Below the pieces are notes generated by a model that searched no databases, was not told the DNA's origin, and saw nothing but the letters and a program-made list of their open reading frames with translations. This document shows, piece by piece, positions 9,858 through 18,148 of a DNA stretch of 64,000 nt. Made by a program: the position numbers and the translations under genes. This DNA is from Flavobacteriales bacterium (GTDB lineage: Bacteria > Bacteroidota > Bacteroidia > CAIKAF01): contig JAGYKD010000003.1 in assembly GCA_018401695.1 (NCBI GenBank), positions 186,001 to 250,000 on the forward strand, in the 5' to 3' direction. Numbering within the stretch: the stretch's first letter is position 1; each line of letters opens with the position of its first letter.

Positions 9858-11657
9858 TCATTTCCCAAAACGTTCATCCAGCTCTTCGATCTTTAAACTT
9901 ACAATTACAGGCTTTCCATGCACCGATACCCAAGGCATGCGGCAGCGCATCAGGTCTTTTACCAGCTGCGCCGCCTCCTCTTCCTTCAAGGCATAGCCTG
10001 CCTTAACAGCCATGTTTGCCGCTGCTCGTTTCAACATAGAATCCAAGCGATCTTCCCGACCCAATCCCGGCTGATGCTTAAAATCTTCCATCAAACGCTC
10101 CATCAAATCTTTAAGCGACTTATTTTGCGCCTCCGGGGGAACTCCTCTAAATACCAAGGTGCAGGGCCCAAATTCCTCTACATCAAAGCCCATGGCCTGC
10201 AAATGAGGCAGCATATCTACCACCAATGGGTATTCCTGAGGCTGAAAACTCAAGGTTTCCGTAAACATGCTCAACTGCGTACTCCGCTTTTGCGCATGAA
10301 CCCGCTTTTGCAAGCGCTCATACAATACCCTGGCATGCGCCCTGTGCTGATCTAAAATGAGCAATTGACCGCTCATTTTTACCACCAAATAGGTCTTTTT
10401 TATCTGAAAAAACGAAAACTGTTCCTCCTCCTCCGATAAGCCCGGCAACTTTAGCTGATCTACACTTTCCTTGCTTTGTACAGCATAAAAGTCATCCCAA
10501 TCTTTGGGCTGCTGGCCGGCTTTGGTGCTTTCAAAGGGATTGTAATCGGGATTGACCCGTACTTCGGGAGGTCGAATTTGACTCAGATCTTTGGGCAACA
10601 AGTGTTCAAAGGCCTGCTCTTGGTCAAAATCCAACACAGGCGCCACATGAGATTTACCTAGGGCTTGACGAACCGTGGACTTTAATAAGGTGTATATCAT
10701 CCGCTCGTCTTCAAACTTAACTTCGGTTTTGGTTGGGTGAATATTTACATCTAGGCGATTTGGATCTACCTCTAAACGTATAAAGTAACCCGGATGGGCC
10801 TCGGCGGCTATCATGTCTTTGCAGGCATCACGTACCGCATGGTGTAAGGCAGGACTTTTAATAAACCTGCCGTTTACAAAAAAGTATTGCTCTCCACGGG
10901 TCTTTCGCGCAAATTGAGGCTTTACCAAAAAGCCTGAAATCCGCACCACCGAGGTATCTTCTTTAACATCCACCAGCTTTTCTTGGTAGCCGGCCCCAAA
11001 CAAATCCGTGATCCGCTTTTTGAACGAACCGGCAGGTAATTTGTATACTACCTGCTTATCGTGCTGCAACACAAAAGAAATCTCAGGATGTATCAATGCC
11101 ACCCGCTGAAATTCCTCCTGTACATGTCCCATTTCGGAACGGGCACTTTTTAGAAATTTCCGCCGTGCCGGAACCGAAAAAAACAGTTGCTTCACCGTAA
11201 AGCAGGATCCGGGCAGGGGAGGGGCAGCCTCCTGAACCACCACTTTGCTGTTTTCTACCACCAAACGCGCGCCTTCTTCCGCGCCGCGGCGACAGGTTAC
11301 CAATTCTACTTGGGCCACCGCAGCAATGGAGGCCAAAGCCTCACCCCTAAACCCTTTGGTGTGCAGGTTAAACAAATCTTGAGCCGTCTTTATTTTGGAA
11401 GTGGCATGACGCTCAAAAGCCAGCCGCGCGTCCAAATCCGACATGCCGCAACCGTTATCGCGCACCTGCACCATATGCCGTCCCCCGTCGGAAACAAATA
11501 CCTCAATTTCCGTGGCTCCCGCGTCTACAGCATTCTCTACCAGCTCTTTAACAATGCTTGCCGGCCGCTGCACCACTTCCCCTGCGGCTATTTGATTCGC
11601 CACATCGTCGGGCAACACCGCAATCCACTGCGCTTTTGGATCCAACTCCTCTTTCAT
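9858..11657 (-). CDS. mutL: DNA mismatch repair protein MutL
   Basis: GHKL ATPase that links MutS to downstream repair. The N-terminal half has the canonical motifs: NQIAAGEVVQRP, VKELVENAVDAGA, VRDNGCGM, and TKGFRGEALASI. The C-terminal half carries a degenerate endonuclease region: DQHRAHARVLYE at 436-447 deviates from the DQHA(X)2E(X)4E metal motif, and the later CPHGRP-type motif is SVHGKP. The protein may therefore lack nicking activity (see findings). Length 599 is normal. It heads a mutL-rhomboid-rhomboid operon. Confidence 0.94.
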   Translation of the reverse strand: MKEELDPKAQWIAVLPDDVANQIAAGEVVQRPASIVKELVENAVDAGATEIEVFVSDGGRHMVQVRDNGCGMSDLDARLAFERHATSKIKTAQDLFNLHTKGFRGEALASIAAVAQVELVTCRRGAEEGARLVVENSKVVVQEAAPPLPGSCFTVKQLFFSVPARRKFLKSARSEMGHVQEEFQRVALIHPEISFVLQHDKQVVYKLPAGSFKKRITDLFGAGYQEKLVDVKEDTSVVRISGFLVKPQFARKTRGEQYFFVNGRFIKSPALHHAVRDACKDMIAAEAHPGYFIRLEVDPNRLDVNIHPTKTEVKFEDERMIYTLLKSTVRQALGKSHVAPVLDFDQEQAFEHLLPKDLSQIRPPEVRVNPDYNPFESTKAGQQPKDWDDFYAVQSKESVDQLKLPGLSEEEEQFSFFQIKKTYLVVKMSGQLLILDQHRAHARVLYERLQKRVHAQKRSTQLSMFTETLSFQPQEYPLVVDMLPHLQAMGFDVEEFGPCTLVFRGVPPEAQNKSLKDLMERLMEDFKHQPGLGREDRLDSMLKRAAANMAVKAGYALKEEEAAQLVKDLMRCRMPWVSVHGKPVIVSLKIEELDERFGK

Positions 11658-11661
11658 GCTG

Positions 11662-11669
11662 CAAAGGTA
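11662..11669 (-). promoter_or_regulatory. mutL promoter -7 box (TACCTTTG)
   Basis: Minus-strand TACCTTTG, then CAGC, then the mutL ATG at 11657. The 4-nt spacing predicts a leaderless or near-leaderless mRNA. No -33 TTG at 19-21 nt. Confidence 0.55.
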
Positions 11670-11740
11670 ACAAGCCTAGGCCTGATTTGTTAGTGGGCGG
11701 CCTTTCCGGCTTTCCCTATTAGTTGTCTTGCCGGCCATAA

Positions 11741-11801
11741 GCCAAGCTAAGCAGTACGGGGTTTCGGTCTTGGGACCGAACCTCCGCCTGCCAAGCTTGG
11801 C
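11741..11801. repeat. GC-rich hairpin intergenic element
   Basis: Outer arms GCCAAGCT (11741-11748) and AGCTTGGC (11794-11801) enclose an inner hairpin, GGTTTCGGTC with GACCGAACC (11760-11782). It lies in the roughly 330-bp stretch without a gene between mutL and the small membrane-anchored protein. It is one of about eight such elements in the window. Confidence 0.5.
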
Positions 11802-11910
11802 TAATGCCCGTCTGCACCAAGCTAATCGCTCAATCCGGGGCCGAGATCCTTAAACACCTTTCATTTAAAATGTTTGCAAGTTTGGACGGTAGGCATTTTC
11901 AAGACGCAGT

Positions 11911-11956
11911 CCCTAACCGAAGCGTCAGGGTTTTTAATCCTGACCGAAGCGTCAGG
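11911..11956. repeat. Two copies of a REP-like palindrome (CCTGACCGAAGCGTCAGG)
   Basis: CCCTAACCGAAGCGTCAGGG (11911-11930) is followed after a short T-rich spacer by CCTGACCGAAGCGTCAGG (11939-11956). Each forms a 6-bp stem, CCTGAC/GTCAGG. Variants recur at 34125-34193, so this is a dispersed family. Confidence 0.55.
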
Positions 11957-11989
11957 GGAAGTATGCCGCCAGAAAAGCTTCCCGTCAAA

Positions 11990-12286
11990 TTAGAACCATA
12001 ACCAAAATAGGACCACCCCAAGGGCAAGGCCCACAAACAATAAGCGAAACAGTTTGGCCCGCCGCTCTTCTCCATAATCTACTTCATCTTGCGGATCTAT
12101 CCCTCCGGTCATTTTTTCGTACATGGTTTCTCCATGCACCAAAGGATCTAACCTGCGTTCCATTTTGGCCCGCAAGCGCCGCTTTTCCATGTAGGCCTCA
12201 TCCTTCCGTGGATCGTAATACATGGGTTTGTACCGAAATTTCCTGGGCTGCGGTTGTTTAAGTCCTTTAAATCCTAATCCGGGCAT
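11990..12286 (-). CDS. Small C-terminally membrane-anchored protein, unknown
   Basis: Unrecognised by name, though such proteins are common in this phylum. From the ATG at 12286 it is 98 residues. The N-terminus is MPGLGFKGLKQPQPRKF, then comes a strongly charged middle (YDPRKDEAYMEKRRLRAKMERR) and one C-terminal helix (LFRLLFVGLALGVVLFWLWF) ending at the last residue. That topology suggests a tail-anchored cytoplasmic protein. The frame runs up to 12388 but that extension looks unlike protein. It is followed by the repeat-bearing gap before mutL. Confidence 0.6.
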   Translation of the reverse strand: MPGLGFKGLKQPQPRKFRYKPMYYDPRKDEAYMEKRRLRAKMERRLDPLVHGETMYEKMTGGIDPQDEVDYGEERRAKLFRLLFVGLALGVVLFWLWF

Positions 12287-12451
12287 GGGTTTTGCTTTCC
12301 TGCATTTTTTTGACCCACCGCCTATGCGCATGGACCAAACGAGGTATACGAGAGTAGACATTTTTTGTTCCATGGGTTTACAAATCAACTTTCAACAAAC
12401 CACTGCTGAAAGCTCAAACCCGCCACCACAACACCGCGCCCAAGTCTACGT

Positions 12452-12459
12452 TATTTTTG
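12452..12459 (+). promoter_or_regulatory. GH3-fusion gene promoter -7 box (TATTTTTG)
   Basis: TATTTTTG, then TACA, then ATG at 12464: the same 4-nt spacing as bioB and mutL. No -33 element seen. Confidence 0.5.
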
Positions 12460-12463
12460 TACA

Positions 12464-15403
12464 ATGAATCAAGGAATGCGCTCGTTTTTTTCTGCTCTAT
12501 GCCTTGGAATGGCTTTTTGCTTTTCCTCCACTTCTTTCGGTCAAGACATTGCCCTTCAAGAAGCAGCGCATTGGGCCGACTCGCTCATGAAAGCCATGAG
12601 CCCTGCCCAACGTACCGCTCAATTGTTTATGGTAGCGGCCTATTCCAAACATGGAACCCAACCCACCGGTCAAGTAGAACGCTTGGTGGTAGAACAGGGC
12701 GTGGGCGGGTTAATTTTTATGCAAGGCGGTCCCGGTCGTCAATTGCTGCAAACCAATCGGCTGCAAGAAAAGGCCAAAGTGCCGCTCCTTATTTCCATCG
12801 ACGGAGAGTGGGGCTTGGCCATGCGCTTGGATTCTACCATGGCCTTTCCGTACCAAATGACCTTGGGTGCCATTCAAGACGAAAGCCTAATCCGCGACAT
12901 GGGCCGCATTATTGGCAGTCAATGCCGTAGAGTTGGCCTTACCATGAACATGGCCCCTGTAATTGATGTGAACAACAATCCCGCCAATCCGGTCATAAAT
13001 GCGCGCTCTTTTGGCGATCAACCCCTCCGGGTTGGCCAATTGGGGGCTGCCTATGCTTCCGGTATGCAAGACCGTAAAGTGCTTGCCTGTGCCAAACATT
13101 TTCCCGGCCATGGCGATACCGATGCCGATTCGCACCATACCCTGCCTTCCGTAAACCAAAGCAGAGCACGCTTAGATTCGGTAGAACTAGCACCCTATCA
13201 ACAGTTAATCGACGCCCAAGTTGCTGCCATTATGGTTGCCCATCTTTCGGTACCTGCTCTGGAACCTCAAAGCCATTTGCCCACCACACTCTCCTACAAA
13301 GTGGTCGGCGATTTGCTAAAAAAACAAATGAACTACAGTGGCCTGGTTGTGACCGATGCACTAAACATGAAAGGGGTTTCCAACAGCCTGCCTCCCGGTG
13401 AAGTCGATGCCGAAGCACTTATTGCCGGAAACGATGTATTGCTTTTCTCCGGAGACGTGCCCAAAGCCATTGCCGCTATCCATCAAGCGATTTTGGACGG
13501 CCGTATTTCACGTCAGGAGGTAGATGCCCGCTGCCGCAAAATTTTAATCTATAAATACTTGGTAGGCCTGCACCAATGGAAAGCTTTGTCCATAAAAAAT
13601 CTGGAAAAGGACCTTTTTCAGCCCGAAGCTATTCGTTTGCGCCGCAACCTTTACCGAAATGCATTAACGCTATTGACCAACCGCAACCAACTTTTGCCTT
13701 TGCAAAGCCTGGATACCCTTCGTCCGGTTTTGGTTCAATTGGGTAAGGTTGAAGGTCCGGAATTCAGCGAACGCTTGCAAAATTATGCAGATATGCCTGT
13801 GATTTCGGTAAGCGAAAGTCCGGATGCTTCGGAGAAGACGAAGTTATGGAGCCGGTTAAAGTCCCACAATTTGGTGATTTTATCCATGCACCGACCCGGA
13901 GAAAAGCCGTTTAGAACCAAGCGCTGGGCCAAGACAACCCAAACTTTTGTAGGGGAGTTGCTCTCCTACAAGCCGGGCATTTTGGTTCATTTTGCCCAAC
14001 CGTATGCCTTGGCTCATTTTGAGGAAGTAATGCGGGCTCAAGCCATTGTGCAAGCCTACGAAGATGTACCCGACGCACGCGACTATGCGGCTCAGCTCAT
14101 TTTTGGAGGAATTCCTGCCCAAGGCAAGCTTCCGGTGGCCATTCCCGGCTTGTTCTCTTCTGGCATTGGCTTGTCTACTCCTGCCGGATTTCGTATGGAG
14201 TATACCTTGCCCGAAGATGCCGGGTTTAATGGCAAGAAACTGGAGGAACTGGATTTATTATTGGAAAAGGCCATTCGTGATAAAGCGTTTCCCGGATGCC
14301 AAGTGTTTGCGGCCAAAGGGGGAAAGGTGTTTTTGAACAAAAGTTATGGTTACCATACCTACGCCAAAGAACGTAAAGTGGAGAATCACCACCTCTACGA
14401 TTTGGCCAGCATTACCAAAATTGCCGGTACGCTTCCTCAGGTCATGTTGCTGACCGGAAAAGGGAATTGGAGCATCGATGACCCATTAGGCAAATTTCTG
14501 CCTGAACTTAATGGTACCGATAAATTCACGGTGAGCACCCGCGATTTGTTGACCCACCAAGCGGGATTTAAACCTTGGATTCCTTTTCATAACGCTACCC
14601 TTACCAACGGCAAGCCCGACAGCAACTTTTACCGAACCCAGGCCGAACCCGGTTTTGAATTGCAGGTAGCCGAGGGACTCTTTGCCCGAAACGACTTGCC
14701 CGACTCTATTTTTCTGCGCAATATTCAAACCCCTTTGCAGGCTTCAAAACGCTATTTGTACAGCGATTTGGGCTATTATTACCTGCAACGCATCATTGAA
14801 AGGTATCGAAAGGCCCGTTTGGATGCTTTAGCGCAACAAGATTTTTTTAAGCCTCTAGGGGCCTGGAGGACAGGATACAATCCTTTGCAGCGTTTTCCTA
14901 AAGAAGAAATTGTGCCTACCGAAGACGATATGCTGTATCGGGGGCAATTGATCCACGGATACGTGCACGACCAAGGAGCCGCACTCATGGGAGGAGTGGC
15001 CGGCCATGCCGGTTTGTTTTCCAACGCCAATGATTTGGCCAAATTGGTTCAAATGTTTCTAAACCAAGGCATGTATGGTGGAAAAGTATATTTAGATGCA
15101 GAAGTGATTCAGGAGTTTGCCAAATGCCAGTTTTGTGCCAATGGGAATAGAAGGGGCGTTGGTTTTGACAAAAAGCACCCGAATGGAAAAGGGGGTACGG
15201 CCTGTGATTGCGTGTCATTTTTGAGTTTTGGGCATTCCGGATTTACGGGCACCCTAGTTTGGGCAGATCCCGAATACAATATTTTGTTTGTGTTTTTAAG
15301 CAATCGGGTGCATCCAAGCGCAGAAAATCGATTGATTATTCAGGAAGATATTCGCGCCAAAGCCCAACAAATTGTTTATGATGCCATGAATCCGGGGTTG
15401 TAG
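12464..15403 (+). CDS. Secreted GH3 beta-N-acetylhexosaminidase fused to a serine beta-lactamase-like hydrolase
   Basis: 979 residues with a signal peptide (RSFFSALCLGMAFCFSSTSFGQ). Residues about 35-400 are a family 3 glycoside hydrolase of NagZ type. KHFPGHGDTDADSHHTLP (211-228) provides the Asp-His acid/base dyad (Asp222, His224) and VVTDALNM supplies the nucleophile Asp298. A linker domain follows, then from about 590 a class C beta-lactamase/DD-peptidase fold with SxxK at Ser649-Lys652 (SITK), a Tyr motif at 766 (YSD) and HSG at 924. The first half should release GlcNAc from muropeptides; the second may act on peptidoglycan peptides or esters. An alternative start is the ATG at 12476. 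The stop codon forms the first bases of a repeat array. Confidence 0.9.
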   Translation: MNQGMRSFFSALCLGMAFCFSSTSFGQDIALQEAAHWADSLMKAMSPAQRTAQLFMVAAYSKHGTQPTGQVERLVVEQGVGGLIFMQGGPGRQLLQTNRLQEKAKVPLLISIDGEWGLAMRLDSTMAFPYQMTLGAIQDESLIRDMGRIIGSQCRRVGLTMNMAPVIDVNNNPANPVINARSFGDQPLRVGQLGAAYASGMQDRKVLACAKHFPGHGDTDADSHHTLPSVNQSRARLDSVELAPYQQLIDAQVAAIMVAHLSVPALEPQSHLPTTLSYKVVGDLLKKQMNYSGLVVTDALNMKGVSNSLPPGEVDAEALIAGNDVLLFSGDVPKAIAAIHQAILDGRISRQEVDARCRKILIYKYLVGLHQWKALSIKNLEKDLFQPEAIRLRRNLYRNALTLLTNRNQLLPLQSLDTLRPVLVQLGKVEGPEFSERLQNYADMPVISVSESPDASEKTKLWSRLKSHNLVILSMHRPGEKPFRTKRWAKTTQTFVGELLSYKPGILVHFAQPYALAHFEEVMRAQAIVQAYEDVPDARDYAAQLIFGGIPAQGKLPVAIPGLFSSGIGLSTPAGFRMEYTLPEDAGFNGKKLEELDLLLEKAIRDKAFPGCQVFAAKGGKVFLNKSYGYHTYAKERKVENHHLYDLASITKIAGTLPQVMLLTGKGNWSIDDPLGKFLPELNGTDKFTVSTRDLLTHQAGFKPWIPFHNATLTNGKPDSNFYRTQAEPGFELQVAEGLFARNDLPDSIFLRNIQTPLQASKRYLYSDLGYYYLQRIIERYRKARLDALAQQDFFKPLGAWRTGYNPLQRFPKEEIVPTEDDMLYRGQLIHGYVHDQGAALMGGVAGHAGLFSNANDLAKLVQMFLNQGMYGGKVYLDAEVIQEFAKCQFCANGNRRGVGFDKKHPNGKGGTACDCVSFLSFGHSGFTGTLVWADPEYNILFVFLSNRVHPSAENRLIIQEDIRAKAQQIVYDAMNPGL

Positions 15404-15575
15404 AGACGCAAAATATTGCGTCTCTATAACAACGCAAAATATTGCGTCTCTACAACAACGCAAAATATTGCGTCTCTATAACAACGCAAAATATTGCGTC
15501 TCTATAACAACGCAAAATATTGCGTCTCTACAACAACGCAATATATTGCGTCTACAACAATACAGAATATTGCGG
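15401..15575. repeat. Tandem array of a 26-bp palindromic unit
   Basis: About seven copies of AACGCAAAATATTGCGTCTCTAYAAC follow one another with no spacers. Clean 26-bp steps start at 15431, 15457, 15483 and 15509; a shortened unit follows at 15535 and a decayed one at 15559. Each unit holds the near-palindrome GAGACGCAAAATATTGCGTCTC. The first copy begins with the TAG stop codon of the upstream fusion gene. A lone related copy lies at 25259-25280. Confidence 0.9.
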
Positions 15576-15590
15576 CCCCCGACCGGGTGG

Positions 15591-15663
15591 ATGCCCCTGC
15601 GCTGCGACCGGGCTGGGGCTCCGCCACGAGGAGGCGGCGCGCAGCAAGCCACCGCAGGGGCAT
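15591..15663. repeat. GC-rich hairpin intergenic element
   Basis: Arms ATGCCCCTGCG (15591-15601) and CGCAGGGGCAT (15653-15663) enclose a GC-rich interior with a second inverted repeat (CTCCGCC/GGCGG). It immediately follows the 26-bp repeat array. The remaining sequence to 15765 holds no recognisable gene; open frames there span the repeats and are not credible. Confidence 0.55.
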
Positions 15664-15765
15664 GGAGCCCCGACCGGCCGCAAGCAGGGCAGGAACCAGG
15701 GGAGGATAGGATGGTAAAATGCCCTATGAAACAAGGCCCCTCCTGACTTTGCATGGCTTGCGAAG

Positions 15766-17097
15766 CTAGCTTGCTACCGGTTTAAACCTTTTTCCAAGGC
15801 TGGAGGCAATGCCTTTTATGCTCATAAAATTCAAAGGGAATTCCATAAAGACATGCATAAAGCTGAGGAAAAACAGCGCTTGTAGGCCAATTTCGTAGCT
15901 TGTCCAATATAGGTACACCGATCCGACCCATAGGGCGAAGACCACGGCTAGGTTGGCCCAAGGCATTTTGTGCCATTGGATGATGGAGGTTTTGCTGAAC
16001 CAGTTGAGGTAATGGTAGGTATAGGCAAAGGCAATGAATCGGGTGAGGGCTATGCCAAAGGAGCTGCCGTAAACGGTTTCAACGGCAAGTTCGTTGCCAT
16101 GCACCGGTCCGGCTTTCAGCAAGGCTATGATTTGCCGGTTCAGCTCAAAAAAGGACACATCGTAGCTTTGGCGCACCGTTTCGGAAACGGCGTAGCCGGT
16201 AATGCCCGGATCCCAGAAAAAGGGCAAGGCCGCACAGGCAAAGAGCAAGCCCACCGACCATAATCCCAAGCCTGAACCACTTTTTAGTGCCCCAAACAGC
16301 ATAAATAAAGCAGTAAATAGAAAAACATGAATGAGTGTGGGCAGGAAAAAGGCAAAAAACAGGGCACTACCGCCCTGTGCCGAGCCAAAGCGCAGTCCTT
16401 TGCCTTCGCCAAAGGCTATGCTTTGGTTTTGGATATCGGCCACGGCTGCATGCGCAGGAATGCTGAGCTCAGGCGCCGCACGATGCATGTCTATGGCCAC
16501 GATTTCACTGCCTTCTCGTTTTACTTTGAATTGCAAATCCATGGTTTGACCTTCCGGTCTTTGTTCATCCACGATGCGTGCATTGTCCAAAAAGACCCAT
16601 TGGTCTTGCTTACCAATTTTGGTGCGCGCCAACTCGGTGCCGTCGGGACCATTGACGGTGGTGATGGGCATTTCCATATTGTAGCTTAAACCAACCGCCA
16701 ACATAAGTCCAAAGCCAATGAAGCGGTGCAAAGGCTTGCGCAACATGGCCAAGATAAATGCCGAAGCAAAGGCCATAAAAATGAGGTTGGCTCCCCAAAA
16801 GCCCAGTTCCCTAAATTGGCGCTTGCCCAACCATTCTTCTCCAAAGGAACCCAAGACCAATAAAGCGCCAAGCACAGTGGCCAAAACAGCAAACCAAAGG
16901 CCATCTTTTTTGCCCGGTACAAAGTAGTTTTTGCGGTGCAACCAGGAAATTTCGGTGAGGTAATGAAGCGGTCCAAGTACGGCGTAGCTGAACAAAAACA
17001 GCTCAAAGGGCAAGGCAAAAGCAATGCCGAGCGAGAGAAGCATAAGGCCCATATTGAGGCCGTCGGTTTGTTGGGTGCTAAGCGAGGGCAGACGCAT
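15766..17097 (-). CDS. Polytopic membrane protein with conserved-looking histidines, unknown
   Basis: 443 residues with roughly ten membrane segments and one soluble, probably periplasmic, domain at about 143-240. I do not recognise the family. Histidines sit next to or within helices in motif-like settings: GPLHYLTEISWLH (His45, His54), YTYHYLNWF (His362), IIQWHKM (His376) and FMHVFMEFPLN (His415). This arrangement recalls membrane metal-dependent oxygenases or desaturases, but no canonical eight-histidine box is present. It starts 13 bp after the aldo/keto reductase and probably shares its transcript. Confidence 0.65.
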   Translation of the reverse strand: MRLPSLSTQQTDGLNMGLMLLSLGIAFALPFELFLFSYAVLGPLHYLTEISWLHRKNYFVPGKKDGLWFAVLATVLGALLVLGSFGEEWLGKRQFRELGFWGANLIFMAFASAFILAMLRKPLHRFIGFGLMLAVGLSYNMEMPITTVNGPDGTELARTKIGKQDQWVFLDNARIVDEQRPEGQTMDLQFKVKREGSEIVAIDMHRAAPELSIPAHAAVADIQNQSIAFGEGKGLRFGSAQGGSALFFAFFLPTLIHVFLFTALFMLFGALKSGSGLGLWSVGLLFACAALPFFWDPGITGYAVSETVRQSYDVSFFELNRQIIALLKAGPVHGNELAVETVYGSSFGIALTRFIAFAYTYHYLNWFSKTSIIQWHKMPWANLAVVFALWVGSVYLYWTSYEIGLQALFFLSFMHVFMEFPLNFMSIKGIASSLGKRFKPVAS

Positions 17098-17110
17098 GGA
17101 GTGTTTTTAT

Positions 17111-18100
17111 TTATCCGAAGTCCGGAGTTTTGGGTTGATTTTCAAGAATTTCTTCGACGCGCTGCCAAACTTCTTGGTTTAGTCGAGAAGAAAGCTCCAG
17201 AGCGCCAAGATTTTCCTTGAGTTGGGAGCTTTTGGATGCTCCTAAAATAACCGAACTTACGCCATGGAAGCGAAGGCACCAAGCAATGGCCAGGCAGGGT
17301 AGGCTAGTGTTCAACTCTTGAGCCAAAGCTTGCAAGGCTTGGATTTTAGCTATGTTTTTTTGCGCTTGAGGGCCAACCAAAAGCTCTTTAAGCCATACCA
17401 AATCCGGCAAAGAGGCTCGGGTATTTTCGGGCAGTCCTTGATTGTATTTACCGGTGAGCAAACCACTGGCCAAAGGCGACCAAGTAGTGGTGCCCATACC
17501 GTACCATTCGTACAAATTGTGGTATTCTATTTCTACCCGTTCCCGATGAAACATATGGTATTGAGGTTGCTCTACTATGGGTGGAATCAGGTGTTCGCGT
17601 CGGGCAATGGCATGCGCCTCGGCAATGGTGGCCGCTTCCCATTCGCTGGTACCCCAATACAAGATTTTGCCCTGCCTAACAAGCATATCCATAGTAAACA
17701 CCGTCTCCTCAAGCGGGGTGTTTTTGTCGGGCCGGTGACAGTAAAATAAGTCCAGGTAGTCTACTTGAAGTCTTTGGAGAGCGGCATGGCAGGCTTCCAC
17801 CAAGTGTTTGCGGCTTAGACCGTTTTGATTCGGCTTTTTGCCGCCCCAAAATGCTTTGCTGGATACTATATATGAGCTGCGTTGCCAAGCTGCCTCTTTT
17901 AAAATCTTACCCATTACCTCTTCGGAGGCGCCATGGGCATACACTTCGGCATTATCGAAAAAGTTGATTCCGGAATCGTAGGCCAAATGCATCAGCTCCT
18001 TGGCGGTATCGTTTTGAATTTGATGACCAAAGGTGACCCAGCTGCCAAAAGAGAGCCGGGAAATCTGAAGTCCGGATTTTCCTAGACGGGTATATTCCAT
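17111..18100 (-). CDS. Aldo/keto reductase (potassium-channel beta-subunit/YghZ type)
   Basis: NADPH-dependent TIM-barrel oxidoreductase. The catalytic tetrad is visible as Asp49, Tyr54 (DNAEVYAHG), Lys82 (SSKAFWGG) and His122 (LFYCHRPD). The C-terminal cofactor-binding block includes VILGASKSSQLKENL. The N-terminus MEYTRLGKSGLQISRLSFGSW and the WGTSEW motif match the Kv-beta-like subgroup. Full length at 329 residues. Substrate unknown. It lies 48 bp downstream of the M1 peptidase but has its own TACCTTGA box. Confidence 0.9.
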   Translation of the reverse strand: MEYTRLGKSGLQISRLSFGSWVTFGHQIQNDTAKELMHLAYDSGINFFDNAEVYAHGASEEVMGKILKEAAWQRSSYIVSSKAFWGGKKPNQNGLSRKHLVEACHAALQRLQVDYLDLFYCHRPDKNTPLEETVFTMDMLVRQGKILYWGTSEWEAATIAEAHAIARREHLIPPIVEQPQYHMFHRERVEIEYHNLYEWYGMGTTTWSPLASGLLTGKYNQGLPENTRASLPDLVWLKELLVGPQAQKNIAKIQALQALAQELNTSLPCLAIAWCLRFHGVSSVILGASKSSQLKENLGALELSSRLNQEVWQRVEEILENQPKTPDFG

Positions 18101-18103
18101 GCT

Positions 18104-18111
18104 TCAAGGTA
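18104..18111 (-). promoter_or_regulatory. Aldo/keto reductase promoter-like box (TACCTTGA)
   Basis: Minus-strand TACCTTGA followed by AGC and the ATG at 18100. It deviates from TAnnTTTG at the last two positions but keeps the 3-nt spacing seen elsewhere. Confidence 0.35.
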
Positions 18112-18148
18112 CAAAAGGTATGATAAAAAAAGGCGGTATGCCCCCATG

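Noticed and set aside
15401-15575. Repeat array resembling a CRISPR
   Set aside because: The 26-bp units follow one another with no unique spacers and no cas gene is present; they are tandem palindromes.
15468-15754. Several overlapping open frames of 60-92 codons on both strands
   Set aside because: They run through the tandem repeat and a GC-rich hairpin; translations are repetitive and have no start context.
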